Shown here piece by piece: positions 42,760 to 54,597 of a stretch of DNA of 64,000 nt. The notes under the pieces are model-generated. The model was not told where the DNA came from. It was given only the letters and a program-made list of their open reading frames with translations, and made no database searches. Made by a program: the position numbers and the translations under genes. Origin of the DNA: Cladosporium sp. IMV 00045 (taxonomy: Eukaryota; Ascomycota; Dothideomycetes; Cladosporiales; Cladosporiaceae); the NCBI GenBank assembly GCA_001931905.2, contig MSJI02000847.1, positions 1 to 64,000 of the forward strand, written 5' to 3'. The stretch's first letter is position 1, and every line of letters starts with the position of its first letter.

Positions 42760-45700
42760 ATGCAGTGCTACACAGAGCTCATTCCCCCTACCGCCGTCAC
42801 GCACGCCGTCACTCTTCCATTCCTCTCGCCAAATGAAGAGAACCTCATAGTCGCGAAGACATCCTTGCTGCAGGTTTTCAAGCTACGCGAGACACCGAAA
42901 AACCCGCAGGAGAATGGCACTACGGGCGAGGAAGGAGACGAGGCCATTGAGCGTAAGCTGAGCCTGGTTGGAGAATACAAGCTTTCAGGCACTGTGACAG
43001 CACTTCAGCGTGTCAAGATCTTGTATGGCAAGTCTGGGGGTGATGCGCTGCTCGTCGCTAGCAAGGATGCGAAGTTATCGTTGGTGGACTGGGATCCGGA
43101 GAACCATCGCATCAACACAATCTCAATCCATTACTACGAGGGAGAGAACATACCCACACAGCCATTCGGTCCCGACCTCAGAGACACCGAGAGTATCTTG
43201 ACAGTTGATCCGAGCTCAAGATGTGCAGCTTTCAAGTTCGGACAGCGGCACCTAGCCATTTTGCCTTTTCGGCAACCAGGAGATGAGCTCGCTGAGCTGG
43301 AGGCAGAAGCAGACAACGAAGAGAAGCGGCAACCACAACAGACTTCTGTCAGCGCAGAGTCAGCACAAACGCCTTACAAAGCATCTTTTGTCTCAACCTT
43401 GACTCAAGTCGCGCCAAACCTCACTCATCCTGTGGATCTCGCTTTTTTGCATGAGTATCGCGAACCGACCCTAGGAATACTGGCTTCTGCGTCGCAAGCT
43501 TCGAGTGCTCTTCTGGATCTCCGGAAAGATATCATGACATACACTGTTGGAACGCTGGATCTTGAACAACGGGCGTCCACTGTACTTGTTTCTGTGCAAA
43601 ACCTTCCCTCGGATCTGTGGAAGGTAGTCCCGCTTTCCCTACCAGTCGGCGGAGCTTTGTTGATCGGTACCAACGAACTTGTTCATGTCGATCAGAGCGG
43701 CAAGACCAATGCTGTTGCAGTCAATGAATTTGCAGTCAAAGGCAGCAACTTCGCAATGGCAGATCAATCGCAGCTCGGGCTGAAGCTTGAAGATTGCGTT
43801 GTTGAATCACTGAACAACTCCGCTGGTGATTTGTTGATCGCTCTGCGCGACGGTTCGCTGGCTATTTTACGCTTCACGATGCAGGGCCGCAATGTCGGTG
43901 GAATGCAAATTGTCAAAGTTGGTGGTGCGAACGGTGGTCTAACCCCTGATTCAGCGCCTTCTTGCGTGACTTCTTTCCGGTCGGGCGAGTTCTTTGTCGG
44001 AAGCGATGTGGGCGACTCGATATTGCTTGAAAGTAACAATCCTCTTACATCTTTGAGCCGAAAACGATCACATGCGCAAATGACTGGTGTAAGTGACACC
44101 CCGGGCGACGAGGATGATGAAGAGAATGATGCAGAAGAGGACGATCTCTATGGCGCAGCTCCGGTAACGACACAAAAAGCTCAGTCGGTGTCAGCTGCAG
44201 CTATCGCTCAGCCAATCTCTACATATACATTTCAAGTTGTTGATAGGTTGCCTTCTTTAGGGCCTATCAATAACATTTGCTTTGGCAAAGCCTCGACACC
44301 CGAGGATGAGCGCCTTGACGCACTCGCATCTGTCGGTCGTGGCAAAGGCAGTCGGCTGGCATTTATGAGCAAGCAGGTCAAGCCTGAAACAGGTCTCTCA
44401 AATTTTATCGAAAGTGCTAGGAATATTTGGAGCATTGCTGCTTCCAACGAGCCACAAGTGTCCGACGACATGCACCACAATCTTCTGTTCGTCTACGATG
44501 GGCAGCACACCAAAGCTTACGCCAGAGCTCAGACTGATGGCATGGAGATGGGAGCAGAAACTTCTGGTAGCCCATACATTGAGAGGAGCGATGCAGAGTT
44601 TGAGCAGGAGGGAGAGACAATCGACATAGGCAGTCTCGCGGACCACACACGTATTGTGCAATGCCGGCAACATGACATTCGCACTTATGATGCCGACTTG
44701 GGATTGAGTCAGATTATACCCATGATTGATGAGGAATCGGAAGCAGAGCTCAGCGTCGCGCACACATCGTTCTGCGACCCATACTTGCTGGTATTACGAG
44801 ACGACAGCAGCGTGCAGATTCTCCAAGTCGAGAAGAGCGGAGATGTTGAGCCTCTGGAACCCAGCGAAGAGATTTTCACCAAGTCCAAATGGCTAAGCGG
44901 CTGCCTTTACAGCGGCATTCTTACACAACACCAAGCGGCGGTCTTCCTGCTGCGCGAAGATGGCAACCTTCACGCGTACTCCCTTCCGGATCTCAAGCCT
45001 ATTTTCACAGCACTGAACCTCTCTCACCTCCCACCAATCTTATCGACAGACAACACCCAGCGCCGCGTAGGCGCAAGAGAAACTCTCACAGAGTTGATTG
45101 TTGCTGATATCGGACCATCGGACGCTACCGCTCCTTACTTGATCCTCAGAAGCGCCACGGACACCTTGACGATTTACGAACCTTTCTACTTCCCTACAAA
45201 ACCCACACAGAATGGCTGGCACAACAATCTGCGCTTCAGAAAAGTCCCGAACGCTCACATTCCAAAATTCGAAACATTCGACGAAGAACCCACTCGTATC
45301 TCACCTTTGCGGCCGGTACATATCGCTGGCTACAAGGGTGTCTCAGTTTCTGGAAGTGCACCTAGCCTTATCACGAAGCACGCTACTTCTCTGCCGCAGA
45401 TTGTATCTCTGCGCGTCCAACAGTGCAGAGCTATTACACCTTTACACGTCGCCACCTGTGATCGAGGCTTCGCCCTTCTAGACGTGGAAGGCAATTTGCA
45501 AGAGTGCAAGTTTCCTGCAGACGTGTGGTTTGGCACCGGCTGGGCCATCCGAAAGCGACACGTGGGAGACCTTACCGAAGAAGTACGACAACTTGCCTAT
45601 CACGAAGAAAGAGGTCTTTATGTTGTCGCAACATGCCGGCTGGTCGACTTCATGTTTGTGGAAGAAGATGGCCGGCATCCAGAGCAAGATGGTAAGTTTT

Positions 45701-47121
45701 TCTCCTTGTCTTCTCTTTTCAAATCTTATCTCGTCACTACCCGCACCACGAGCATATACGTCTATTTCTTTCTCCCGTGGAGAGATGTCTATAGCTGGTG
45801 CAAGAACAAATCCAATCCTTCACATTCAGTTGCTCCGAGAGATTTCGTGCGGACGTGACTTTATTCCAGAGGATACAAACACTGCCTCTAACGACGAGGC
45901 AAATTCATCTTTAACAGAGCTCTTGCTAACGTGACAGACATCGCCGTCCGCCCACAAGTCCCACAGTACACCCTGCACCTTGTTTCTGCCAAATCACACC
46001 GCATCCTTCACTCGATGGAGCTGCCCTATACGGAGACAGTGACTACACTGAAGGTCATGCAGCTCGAAGCGTCAGAGCTCACGCACGAGCAGAAATCACT
46101 CGTCGTCGTTGGCTCCGCACAACAGCGCGGCGAGGACATGCCGGCCAAAGGCGCTCTAACCGTCTTGGAGATTCTAGACGTGGTGCCTGAATTAAACGAC
46201 GACGAGACCGGCGTCAAGCTCCACGTCATCTCGAGGGAAGAGCCTCGCGGCGCCGTCACGGCAGTGGAAAACTTCCTCGGAGGCTTGATCGGCACCGCAC
46301 AAGGCCAAAAGCTCATGGTGCGTGGTCTGAAAGAAGACGGCTCCTGCCTGCCCGTAGCCTTCCTCGACGCCCAATGCCAAATGGTCACACTCAAAACCCT
46401 CGCGCGAACCGGCCTCTGGCTCGGCGCCGACGTTTGGAAAGGCCTCTGGTTCGGCGCCTTCACGGAAGAACCTTACAAACTCACCGTGCTGGGCAAATCC
46501 CGCACGCAAATGGAAGTGGCGTGCGCCGAATTCCTGCCCGCCGCCGACCAGCTGTACATCCTGGTCGTCGACGCGGACATGGACCTGCACGTCCTGCAGT
46601 ACGATCCTGAAAACCCCAAATCCCTCTCCGGCACCCGCCTCCTGCACCGCTCCACCTTTCACCTCGGCCACTTCCCCAGCACCATGACGCTGGTGCCGTC
46701 CACCCTCGCGCCCTTCGTGGCGCAGGAACCCCTCGCCAACGGCGACGGCGAAGCCATGTCCGCCACCCCCTCCCCTCCGCACCAGCCAACGCCCCTCTTC
46801 CACATCCTCACAACCACCCAAACCGGCTCCCTCGGCCTAATCACCCCCGTAGACGAAACGACATACCGTCGTCTCGGCGCGGTGGAAGCACACCTGACAT
46901 CCATCCTCGAGCACGCGGCGGGGCTCAACCCGCGCGAGTACCGCGCGATCGACTCGGAGGGTTTCGGCGCGCGCGGCGTCGTGGACGGCAGTATTGTGCA
47001 GCGGATCGGCGAGTTGGGGTCCACGAGGCGCGCGGAGGTGTTGCGTCGGGCGGGCGGGGACGCTTGGGTGCTCAGGAGTGATTTGGAGATTATTACAGGG
47101 GGTGGGTTGGGGTGGTTGTAG
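42760..47121 (+). CDS. CFT1: CFT1, cleavage and polyadenylation factor large subunit (CPSF160)
   Basis: Predicted join(42760..45691,45938..47121), 1371 residues, matching the family length. The N-terminal MQCYTELIPPTAVTHAV is the usual start. The protein is a chain of beta-propeller blades: an MMS1_N-type region (about 85-650) with an acidic insert (DDEENDAEEDDLYG), and a C-terminal CPSF_A-like region (YTLHLVSAKSHRILHSMELP, AQGQKLMVRGLKEDGSCLPV, then WKGLWFGAFTEEPYKLTVLG). It scaffolds the polyadenylation machinery in the nucleus and helps recognise the AAUAAA-type signal. The single intron is long for this window (246 bases; GTAAGT donor, GTGACAG acceptor), and the join restores GDIAVRPQVPQYTLHL. 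The frame is otherwise open for almost 3 kb. Confidence 0.94.
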
Positions 47122-47510
47122 GGTTGTATTGTAATGTGTCAGATGGGGAGAGGGGAGAGCGGAGTGAATGGGATATTGGATTGGTTGTTTTGAAGTTTTT
47201 CATTTTCATTTTCAACTTTGAGTCATGAGTAGTGTTATTACATATCCGAGGTGGCTAGCAGCGCGGCACTTCTCGCTCGAGAAGAAGTCGGTCTGGCGTA
47301 GCCTGTATTATCTAACATCTTCTCCTGCCTTTGTCATATTTTCTTCTTTTTGTTTGTGTCGTATAAGTAAGGATCGTAAGTTTTCGTGAATATTCGTCCA
47401 AGCTTCTCTCAAAGCCCGTGATTCACACGCCGTGACGTGGAAGAATTAAAAGCGACTCATTAAAACGTCGCTGAAGAATGCATGTATTACCGCAAAACAA
47501 GCCGAGTAAT
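47122..47510. other. Intergenic region between convergent CFT1 and secreted-protein genes
   Basis: About 390 AT-rich bases, no supportable gene. Expected to hold two terminators. Confidence 0.55.
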
Positions 47511-48212
47511 TCAAGGACACTCGCTAACAAGGTCGACCTCCTGGCAATTCGAGCCGTACTGCGCCGACTCAGCAACACCATAAAAGATCGCGTGCTGCTC
47601 GTCCGTAATGCCCTGCAAGCCCGTGTTGTCGCAGAGGAAGAATTTCTGCGGCGTGCAGCGCGCATTGCCCGAGTTCGAAGTGCCCCAGGCCGGACAGCCG
47701 GTCTGGGCGCGCACTTTCTGGCCCGCGAGCCCGCACTCGCCGCGCTGCGCGTACTTGCTCTCGAGGTCGACGAGGGGAGTGCCGCATCCAGGCGTGGAGA
47801 CGACGGCGGCGATGCTTTCCGGTCCAGCGAGGGCGGACTGGTCGATGTTGAAGCCGCGCTCGTATTCTTGGTTGCCGTTCCAGAAAATCAGCTTCTGGTT
47901 CGTGTTCCAGTTGGGCGCGTTGAAGGCTTCGCTGGCGTATTGGCGGGAGGGGGCGAGGAGGGCGTGAGAGGTGCTGAAGGCGTCGAGCCAGCCGAGAGTG
48001 TTGTTGCTGGCGGCGAGGGTGCTGTTGCCGGAGGCGGTGGTGTTGCCAAGCGTGCCGTTGTCTGCGGGCTCGACGCGGAGGATGTAGGTGCTGCTCGCTT
48101 GGTTTTCTTGCGAGGGGTAGAAGGAACAGTCTTCCTGGCGGCGGGAGAGTTGGCCGGTGGGTGCTGTGAGAGCCGTGCTGGCTAAGAGGGAGAGGATTGC
48201 TGTGGTGTACAT
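47511..48212 (-). CDS. Secreted protein of unknown family
   Basis: Intronless, 233 residues from ATG 48212 (MYTTAILSLLASTALTAP), a clear signal peptide. An in-frame Met six codons upstream is less likely. A Kex2-like site (LSRRQ) follows near residues 23-27, suggesting a propeptide. The mature part has several N-glycosylation sites (NGT, NTT, NST, NNT) and cysteines concentrated in the last third (PGCGTPL, GECGLAG, TGCPAWG, ARCTPQ, FLCDN, SNCQE, ECP), probably disulfide bonded. I do not recognise the family; a cell-wall or extracellular role is likely. The composition and GC-rich codons match neighbouring genes. Confidence 0.75.
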   Translation of the reverse strand: MYTTAILSLLASTALTAPTGQLSRRQEDCSFYPSQENQASSTYILRVEPADNGTLGNTTASGNSTLAASNNTLGWLDAFSTSHALLAPSRQYASEAFNAPNWNTNQKLIFWNGNQEYERGFNIDQSALAGPESIAAVVSTPGCGTPLVDLESKYAQRGECGLAGQKVRAQTGCPAWGTSNSGNARCTPQKFFLCDNTGLQGITDEQHAIFYGVAESAQYGSNCQEVDLVSECP

Positions 48213-50766
48213 TTTGCCTCGGTAGATCATCTGATTATGGAATAGTTCGATCGTGTTCTCGATTTAAAAGGCGTAGAAGATCGTATCTATGGTCGTATAA
48301 TGTGTCTTGCAATTGTTGAGAGAGTTTTGTTGGAGGGGTGGTTGGTATTGGAGTAAGGTAACCTTTTCCAACCACGCATACAGCCAGCCTCTTTTGAATG
48401 AGACGATGTCTCTCGCCGGAGCAACACAAAGCGTGCAAGGGTCCCGCTCGGATACCCGCTTTCTGCGTCATCATTCCAAGAAAAGACCCAAAGACCCACA
48501 GAGATGCTCCGAGGAAGGCTTAGAGCCTGGAGATCACCATGGAGTCTTGCAAAAGTGGTAGCCGAATGGCCGGCTTGTCGAGGGTTCTTTCGAGCCATTG
48601 GAATCTTGCGATGTTGTTCCTGCAGTGGTCTCCTGCAAGCTTATGCTTGTCATTTTTCTTGTTCATTTGCTAGAGGTGATCTTCGGCTTGAGTTGCCGCT
48701 TTTTCTACCGCACGCGCCTCAACGCAGCACGTCGTTCAGTGTGAAAGCGACAAGGAATATTTTTCTCAATACCGAATACCGAGGTGAGACTGTCCACGCC
48801 TTCGTCATGCCCATGGAGAACATGACTTCGTGAGACGCGTCGTGTCTCACGACCACGCCGATAACATCATAGGAAGAGGAATTTCTGCAAACTGGACAGG
48901 GAAACAGGGTCGAATTAGCCAAGCATCTTCATGAACAAGATGGAAGAGCGGGAGAAGCCTCAAAGCCTCATACCCAACTAATGTCAGGCGTTGAGTATGA
49001 CGTGAAGTGGTTTCAGAGAGGATCTGCAATTCGTGAGCCCGTACGTCAACGCCAAGATGGACTTGTCATGCAGCAAGGATACCTGAATATTATGAGTCTC
49101 ATGCGTATAGAACCGATCGCGGAGGCTTGTGCGAGCGTGGTCGCATCTCTGTACCATCTTTGTTATACGTTGTACAGTATGCTTGCTCACGGCTGAAGTG
49201 TCGAACATGAGCTTTTGTGAAAGCCTGAGGCTTGCAGAGCTCGGGGGATCTCGGGACGAAGCCGGCACGCAGACGTTTGTTCGGGGCTGTAAGGCGGTCG
49301 ACGTCCATACACTTTGATCGATTGGAAGCCCGTCCTTGAGTTTGTTTCAAAAAAAAAAAAACGTTCTACAGATGACTATTGCTCGTGCCAATGCCCAAGT
49401 ACCTTCAATCTTGCATACCGAGGCACCGTGCTAGTGAAGAAATGCGGCCGAATGGTGCCCGGTATTGGCAAAAGCTCGTCCAAAGCTGCATTATTAGAAG
49501 GCTGTCCTGGTATAGATTTATTATTCGAAGTCCAAGCTCGAATGCAAGCACCGAAACCGGCAACTCATCTCGCGTGCAATTGTACTCTCGAGGCGCACAT
49601 CGGCACTCGGAGGTGCTTGAGATGGCTGGCGGAAAAGCTTTTGGTCAGGTATCAATACAGAGTGCCGATGAGGTTTTTTGCCGTCGTTTTAGCGGGAACA
49701 TATGCGAAATCCCACGCTCATCACAGTGGGGCCATGGAGGATGCAAAGCTTGTGCAAGAATCGGTGAGTGGAAGTGTCTTGCAGTGTGAGAGCGAGAAAA
49801 TTGATGGTATGATTGGATCTGCTTGCAACGAGGGGGATTGAATCTCCTCGCTGCTGTACGGTTGCAAGAAAGGATATGTCATGTCCGGTAAACAAACGCA
49901 GGTATGAGATGAAGTGTCAGCCTACAGGCTGGCTGTAGGGATAGGTCATAGAGTACTCCATCCATCGTACCGTAGGATTGGAGGGGTTGAGGGTTGCCCA
50001 AAGTGCTCCTCGGAATCCTGGTGTGGTGGCGAGCATCCTTGGAGGCTTGGTAAGGGAATCCCATTCATAGCTAGTGGTTGATGAGACATTCTCGCTAGAC
50101 CAGGCGAGCCGTGCGCGGTTAGTCTAGGAAGTCACCGAGGGAGCGAGTGACTGGAGTAATAATTGCCACCTATATACCGAGTCGTTAGTCCCATCAGTGG
50201 ACGTGAGCACAAACATCTGCTCTGCCTCGTGTTTGCTTAGCGACGAGAGCGGCCGCATCTTGGCTCAAGCAGGAGAGCAAGAAGCGAGATGTCACTTCAA
50301 CGAGACAGCCAGCAAATCACGTGTCGAACAGGGCATGCGCGCAAACAATAAACCCTCCACCACCGCCAATAGCCTTGCTAGGATGGATGGGGCTAAATCT
50401 CCATATGCCATCGGGAGGCAAAAAGCAAAGGCGAAACCCTAACAACGGTGCTCTCCATGGGCGCGCCGCGTGGGAAGATGACAGCCGGCATGTGCCCGAT
50501 GCCCGGACGCCGGCCTTGGACCGAGAGGGCCTTCACTTTTGATGTAACTGCATTGCAAGTCAGTACATGTAGTAAAGTACGGTAGGATCAATAATCAATC
50601 ATCAACACCTACGATTGATTGTCGTCTGTACCCCCCCAACACACTGTCCGTTACCTATATCTCATCATTATCAACCGCCTCGTCCTCTCACAAGCCACGT
50701 GATTGCTGAAAGGCTTCTCATCTGCTTGCTTGCTTGCTTGCTCCAGCCGTGGCGCCGTGCCCACCT

Positions 50767-50808
<42 letters not shown>

Positions 50809-51077
50809 GCAGCAGCCCAAACCTGCACCTGTGCCTCGTCTGCACTCTGCCGCACATAATCCTCCTCCTCCTCCACCTCCACCTCTACCCGCCCGCTCGC
50901 CCTTCATATACTTGGGCTTACATTCTCTCGAGGGGCAGAGAAGCAGCTGGAATTCGCAATTACCCTTCTCTCGCCACCCTCGTCCACCTGACTTGATCGT
51001 TCTTCCACGTCTGATGACGACTTCAACTCTATATTCCTCACGTCCAGCTCACTAGTCCTCCTCCACCCGCTTCCGCC
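48213..51077. other. Long gene-free stretch upstream of the hexokinase-like gene
   Basis: About 2.9 kb. All frames are short, overlapping and without domain character, so I list no gene. It holds a 13-base A run (49349-49361), TGCT tetranucleotide repeats near 50725-50740 and a long CT microsatellite (50772-50806). The last 500 bases are pyrimidine-rich and look like promoter and leader of the downstream gene. A small single-exon gene or a non-coding RNA could be hidden here. Confidence 0.5.
50772..50806 (+). repeat. CT dinucleotide microsatellite in the hexokinase-like leader
   Basis: An uninterrupted (CT)17-18 tract about 270 bases before the ATG at 51078. It is flanked by further CT- and CCT-rich sequence. 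Pyrimidine tracts are frequent just upstream of transcription starts in filamentous fungi. Its length makes it likely to vary between strains. Confidence 0.85.
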
Positions 51078-52844
51078 ATGCCCGCCATGTCTCCCGACGA
51101 AGACAAGCGTCGCGATTCCAAACGTGAGGCTGCGCATTTCGGTCAGTAGCCTTCTCGGACTCTGGTCGCATCGTTGTATGGTTCAACTAATCTTGCCTGC
51201 ATGCAGACGACATGACCGCACTCTCGTCCGAACTGGAGCAGGAACTCCGAAAGCTCGAACACATGTTCACCGTCGATGCAGCTAAGCTAAAACAGATCAG
51301 CCTGCAGTTCGAACATGAACTGCGTCAGGGTCTATCGCGTGTATCACGCTGTCTTTTACCCAGTAACGTCTCCCTTCTTCTTGCCGTGGTGTTATGTTGC
51401 TGTTGCGATCCATCCAATACCGCGCAAAATTCCTCTTGTCGCTGACTAATGTCCAGGTCTCGAACCGGAAGGTGGCAATCTCGTATGTGGATAATTCATC
51501 TCTCAACACACGAGAGCCTACACTGACAACCGCAATAGCCTATGTTACCAACATGGGTTTTGGGATTCCCATCTGGACATGAATACGGAGAGTTTCTTAC
51601 CATAGACCTCGGCGGCACCGATCTCAGGATTTGCTGGGTCACACTCCGCGAAGGAAAAGGCGAAGACCAATCCGAGCAAGAGATCTATCACATCCCCAAA
51701 GGCTACAAAGTCGGCACCGCTGATCAACTATGGAGCTTCTTGGCGGAATCCATGGAAGATTTCATGACCAAGCGAAATATCGAGCCCGAAGAAGACACAG
51801 TCATCCCACTAGGCTTCACTTTCTCATACCCAGCCACTCAGGAATACATCGATCAAGGGGTGCTGCAAACATGGACGAAAGGTTTCGATATCAAAGGCGT
51901 TGAAGGGCATGATGTCGCGGATCAACTACGGCAAGCACTTCACCGAAGAGTGAGTCTCTGATCTCGGCAATCCTGTGCGCAGCCTAGACTAACATCACCA
52001 GAATTTGCCAATCCAAATCGTCGCGCTCATCAACGACACAGTCGGAGCCATGATCGCATCAGCATACAGCGATCCACAGACAATCATGGGCGCAATCTTC
52101 GGCCCAGGCTGCAATGCCTCCTATATGGAAAATTGCGGCTCCATAGCGAAACTCGGCGGCTTACCTCAAGACATGCCCATGGCGATAAACTGCGAATACG
52201 GCGCTTTCGACAACGACCGCAGCGTCCTACCCCGAACCATCTACGACAAGATAATCGACAAAGAATCACCACGACCCGGCGAGCAGACCTTCGAAAAAAT
52301 GAGCGCAGGCATGTACATCGGGGAGATCTTCCGACAAGTCCTGGTCGACTTCCACAAACGCGGCCTCCTCTTTCAAGGCCAAGACACCACGAAGCTGTAC
52401 AAACCCTTCATCATCAAAACCGGCTTCCTCACCGACCTCGAAGAAGACTTCACCCCGAAGCTGCAGCGAACGCGGGACGATTTCAAGCAGCTCCTCAACG
52501 TCACCCTGACAGAACCGGAGCGGATTTTCTGCCGACGGACCAGCGAACTGATCGCGACCCGCGGCGCTCGCCTGTGCACGTGCGGCGTGTCCGCGATTTG
52601 CCGAAAGAAGAACATCACGTCCGGCCACGTCGCTGCCGACCAGGTGGTGGCGCGCAATCCACGGTTCAAAGCGAGATGGGCGCAAGCGCTTGGTGAGGTG
52701 TTCGACTGGCCGAAGGATAGGAAGGAGGATCCGATCATCATGACCACGGCTGCCGATGGGTCCGGTTTGGGCGCTGCTGTCATCAGTGCCATGACGCTTG
52801 AGAGAGTCGCGCGAGGCGACACGACGGGACTTCGACCTGAGTGA
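51078..52844 (+). CDS. Atypical hexokinase-family protein
   Basis: Predicted join(51078..51141,51207..51329,51457..51482,51539..51949,52002..52844), 488 residues. Exon 3 is only 26 bases. Hexokinase landmarks are present: EGGNLPMLPTWVLGFPSGHE, GFTFSYPATQ, LINDTVGAM (catalytic Asp220), NCEYGAFDN and TTAADGSGLGAAVISAM near the end. Important positions differ from active enzymes. The phosphate-1 motif reads DLGGTDLRI (Asp99 where Asn is usual). FGPGCNAS has Pro243 where Thr is usual. The second phosphate loop, normally ADGSVY, reads AADQVVA at 419-425. This pattern resembles regulatory, non-catalytic hexokinases of Aspergillus (HxkC/XprF and HxkD types), which influence protease and carbon control. 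Orthology to one of them is an inference; loss of activity is likely but untested. Confidence 0.88.
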
Positions 52845-53338
52845 CTGGGGTTGGTGAAGTTCTAATGAGACAAACGTCTTGTATATTTCTTGGATTTGTT
52901 TGCTTCGTGTGTTTATTCTACTTGGAGCGTTGGGAAAACGGGTGGGAAAAAAAGTGCTTGATTTTTGTGCGACAGAAAAATCTCTTTTGGAATAAGCGAT
53001 TTGCGGGGTTTGATGCTTCCTTCTTTACCTTCTTGTTCATCCAAAGAGCCGGCTCATCTGGGGTTTGCCAGCAGGCGGGTTGCGATCGGAAAGTTTCTCT
53101 TCTCGGGCCGGCTACGCTGAACGAAGGAATAGGCGTTTTTGTAGGTATTTGCAACTAGCCACGGCCGTTGACAGATAACATGAAAGCAGAAAAAGAATAC
53201 CCCTTTCAAACCTGCAGTACCCATGTGAAGTTTCATCAATACAAGCAACGATACGAGAGGACGAACTCTTCGCCGCTCAAGACCAAACCAAACCCCCCTA
53301 CCTAACTACCACCCACCCAACCCACCCACCCCTCCTCC
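52845..53338. other. Intergenic region between convergent genes
   Basis: About 490 bases, AT-rich on the left and with a C-rich CCCACCCAACC-type run near 53296-53340 just beside the GFA-domain gene stop. No gene is seen. Confidence 0.55.
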
Positions 53339-53845
53339 TTACAAAAACCCCCTCCTCTCCGGCCCCTCCTTGAACTTCCCCTCCCTCCCATTCCTATACA
53401 CCACCCTCTCACTCAACTCCTCCAGCACCTCATCGCTCACGCCGTCCAAGCAAGAAATACTCACACTAACCCAACCGCCTTCCACGTCCTCAAAGCCAGG
53501 CCAGGAATCCACCCTCCCAAACGCCCTCACTCCACATTTCTTGCAAAACAAGTGATGCGCGCGGTGAGGGGGGAAGGTGTAGTCTGTGACCAAATCGCTT
53601 TCTTTGACAGCGGGTTTGTCGGCTTCGCCATCACGATCCCCACCAGCCCTTGAAGGGGAGGTTTTATTACCGGCGGGGGGCAAGTGAAGGGTGAAATTCT
53701 TCGCAGGCAGAGTGACTTCCCACGCGCGCGTTTTGGCGCAGATGCTGCAGTTGCATTTGCTCGTGCGGGTGGTTGTGAGGTCGAGGAGGGCGGTGAAGGA
53801 GACGGCGCCGCAGTGGCAGGTGCCACGGTAGGGGTGGAGGGGCAT
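53339..53845 (-). CDS. GFA/CENP-V domain protein (glutathione-dependent formaldehyde-activating enzyme-like)
   Basis: Single exon, 168 residues. Zinc-binding cysteines are in the expected order: GTCHCGAVSF (C10, C12), SKCNCSICAKT (C31, C33, C36) and LFCKKCGVRAFG further on. A polar insert (NKTSPSRAGGDRDGEADK) separates the first two sites from the last. Only some members of this fold act on S-hydroxymethyl-glutathione; many are of unknown function. There is no targeting signal, so it is probably cytosolic. The complete cysteine set suggests a folded, metal-binding protein. Confidence 0.85.
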   Translation of the reverse strand: MPLHPYRGTCHCGAVSFTALLDLTTTRTSKCNCSICAKTRAWEVTLPAKNFTLHLPPAGNKTSPSRAGGDRDGEADKPAVKESDLVTDYTFPPHRAHHLFCKKCGVRAFGRVDSWPGFEDVEGGWVSVSISCLDGVSDEVLEELSERVVYRNGREGKFKEGPERRGFL

Positions 53846-54597
53846 TCTTTTGCTGGGGGGTTTTGGTGTTGGTGTTGGTGTTTGGAGATTGGGGTTTGGT
53901 GCTGCTATCTCCTTGATGTTACCTCAGGGACGTTGATGATGATCGAGATAATAAGTTGAAAGGATGATAGAATATGTATCATAAAAGCTAATCAAAAACC
54001 AAGAGCTGTGATCGACGAGCTCATCCGAACACTCGAGCCAGACGATTCTTCATAGACTTCAGGCAGCAGATTTGAAGGTCTTCAGCCTCACCTTGGCTGT
54101 GTGATCTCTTTTGATGTCGAGTGGTGGTGTTGTGATCAAGGTTTCTGGGCGAAGAAAGCGGTCGCCTGGAATAAGAAAGGATACCTTTCGGTAGGAAATG
54201 CGAATGCGCGCGCAAAGAAACGTACATTCGGAACCCAGACTAGGTGAAGGTACTTTCAAGCTTACCCTCGTGATGGATTGAGAAGGGATCGCCAAGGATG
54301 CGATGGATGGAGTCCAGGCGCAGATTGAAGCTTTTTGATCCTGTGGATGAACATGGGGATGCGCACATACATGCAACAATGTGAGCTAAGGTGGATGACG
54401 TTTTTATACAGATTTGATATGATAGTAAAAATCAAAAAGGAGACCGAACAAAATACAAGTGCTGGTAGTGGCGGTTATCGACCACTCCTTCTAAACGCCA
54501 TTTTCGCAAACATAAATGCCTCTGCTCAAGATTCGCTCCCCGTCTCCTGTCCATACTCGCTCTAAAATTCAGCATCAGAGAGACGAAACAATCCCAT
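53846..54597. other. Intergenic region upstream of the GFA-domain gene
   Basis: About 750 bases with no supportable gene. It includes a GTTGGTGTTGGTGTT run right next to the GFA start (about 53869-53883), probably in its leader. Confidence 0.5.

Noticed and set aside
48304..49841. Several frames of 60-175 codons on both strands
   Set aside because: They overlap each other and lack motifs, signal sequences or coding bias; none can be supported as a gene.
50651..50907. Minus-strand frames made of Arg-Glu repeats
   Set aside because: They are translations of the CT microsatellite.
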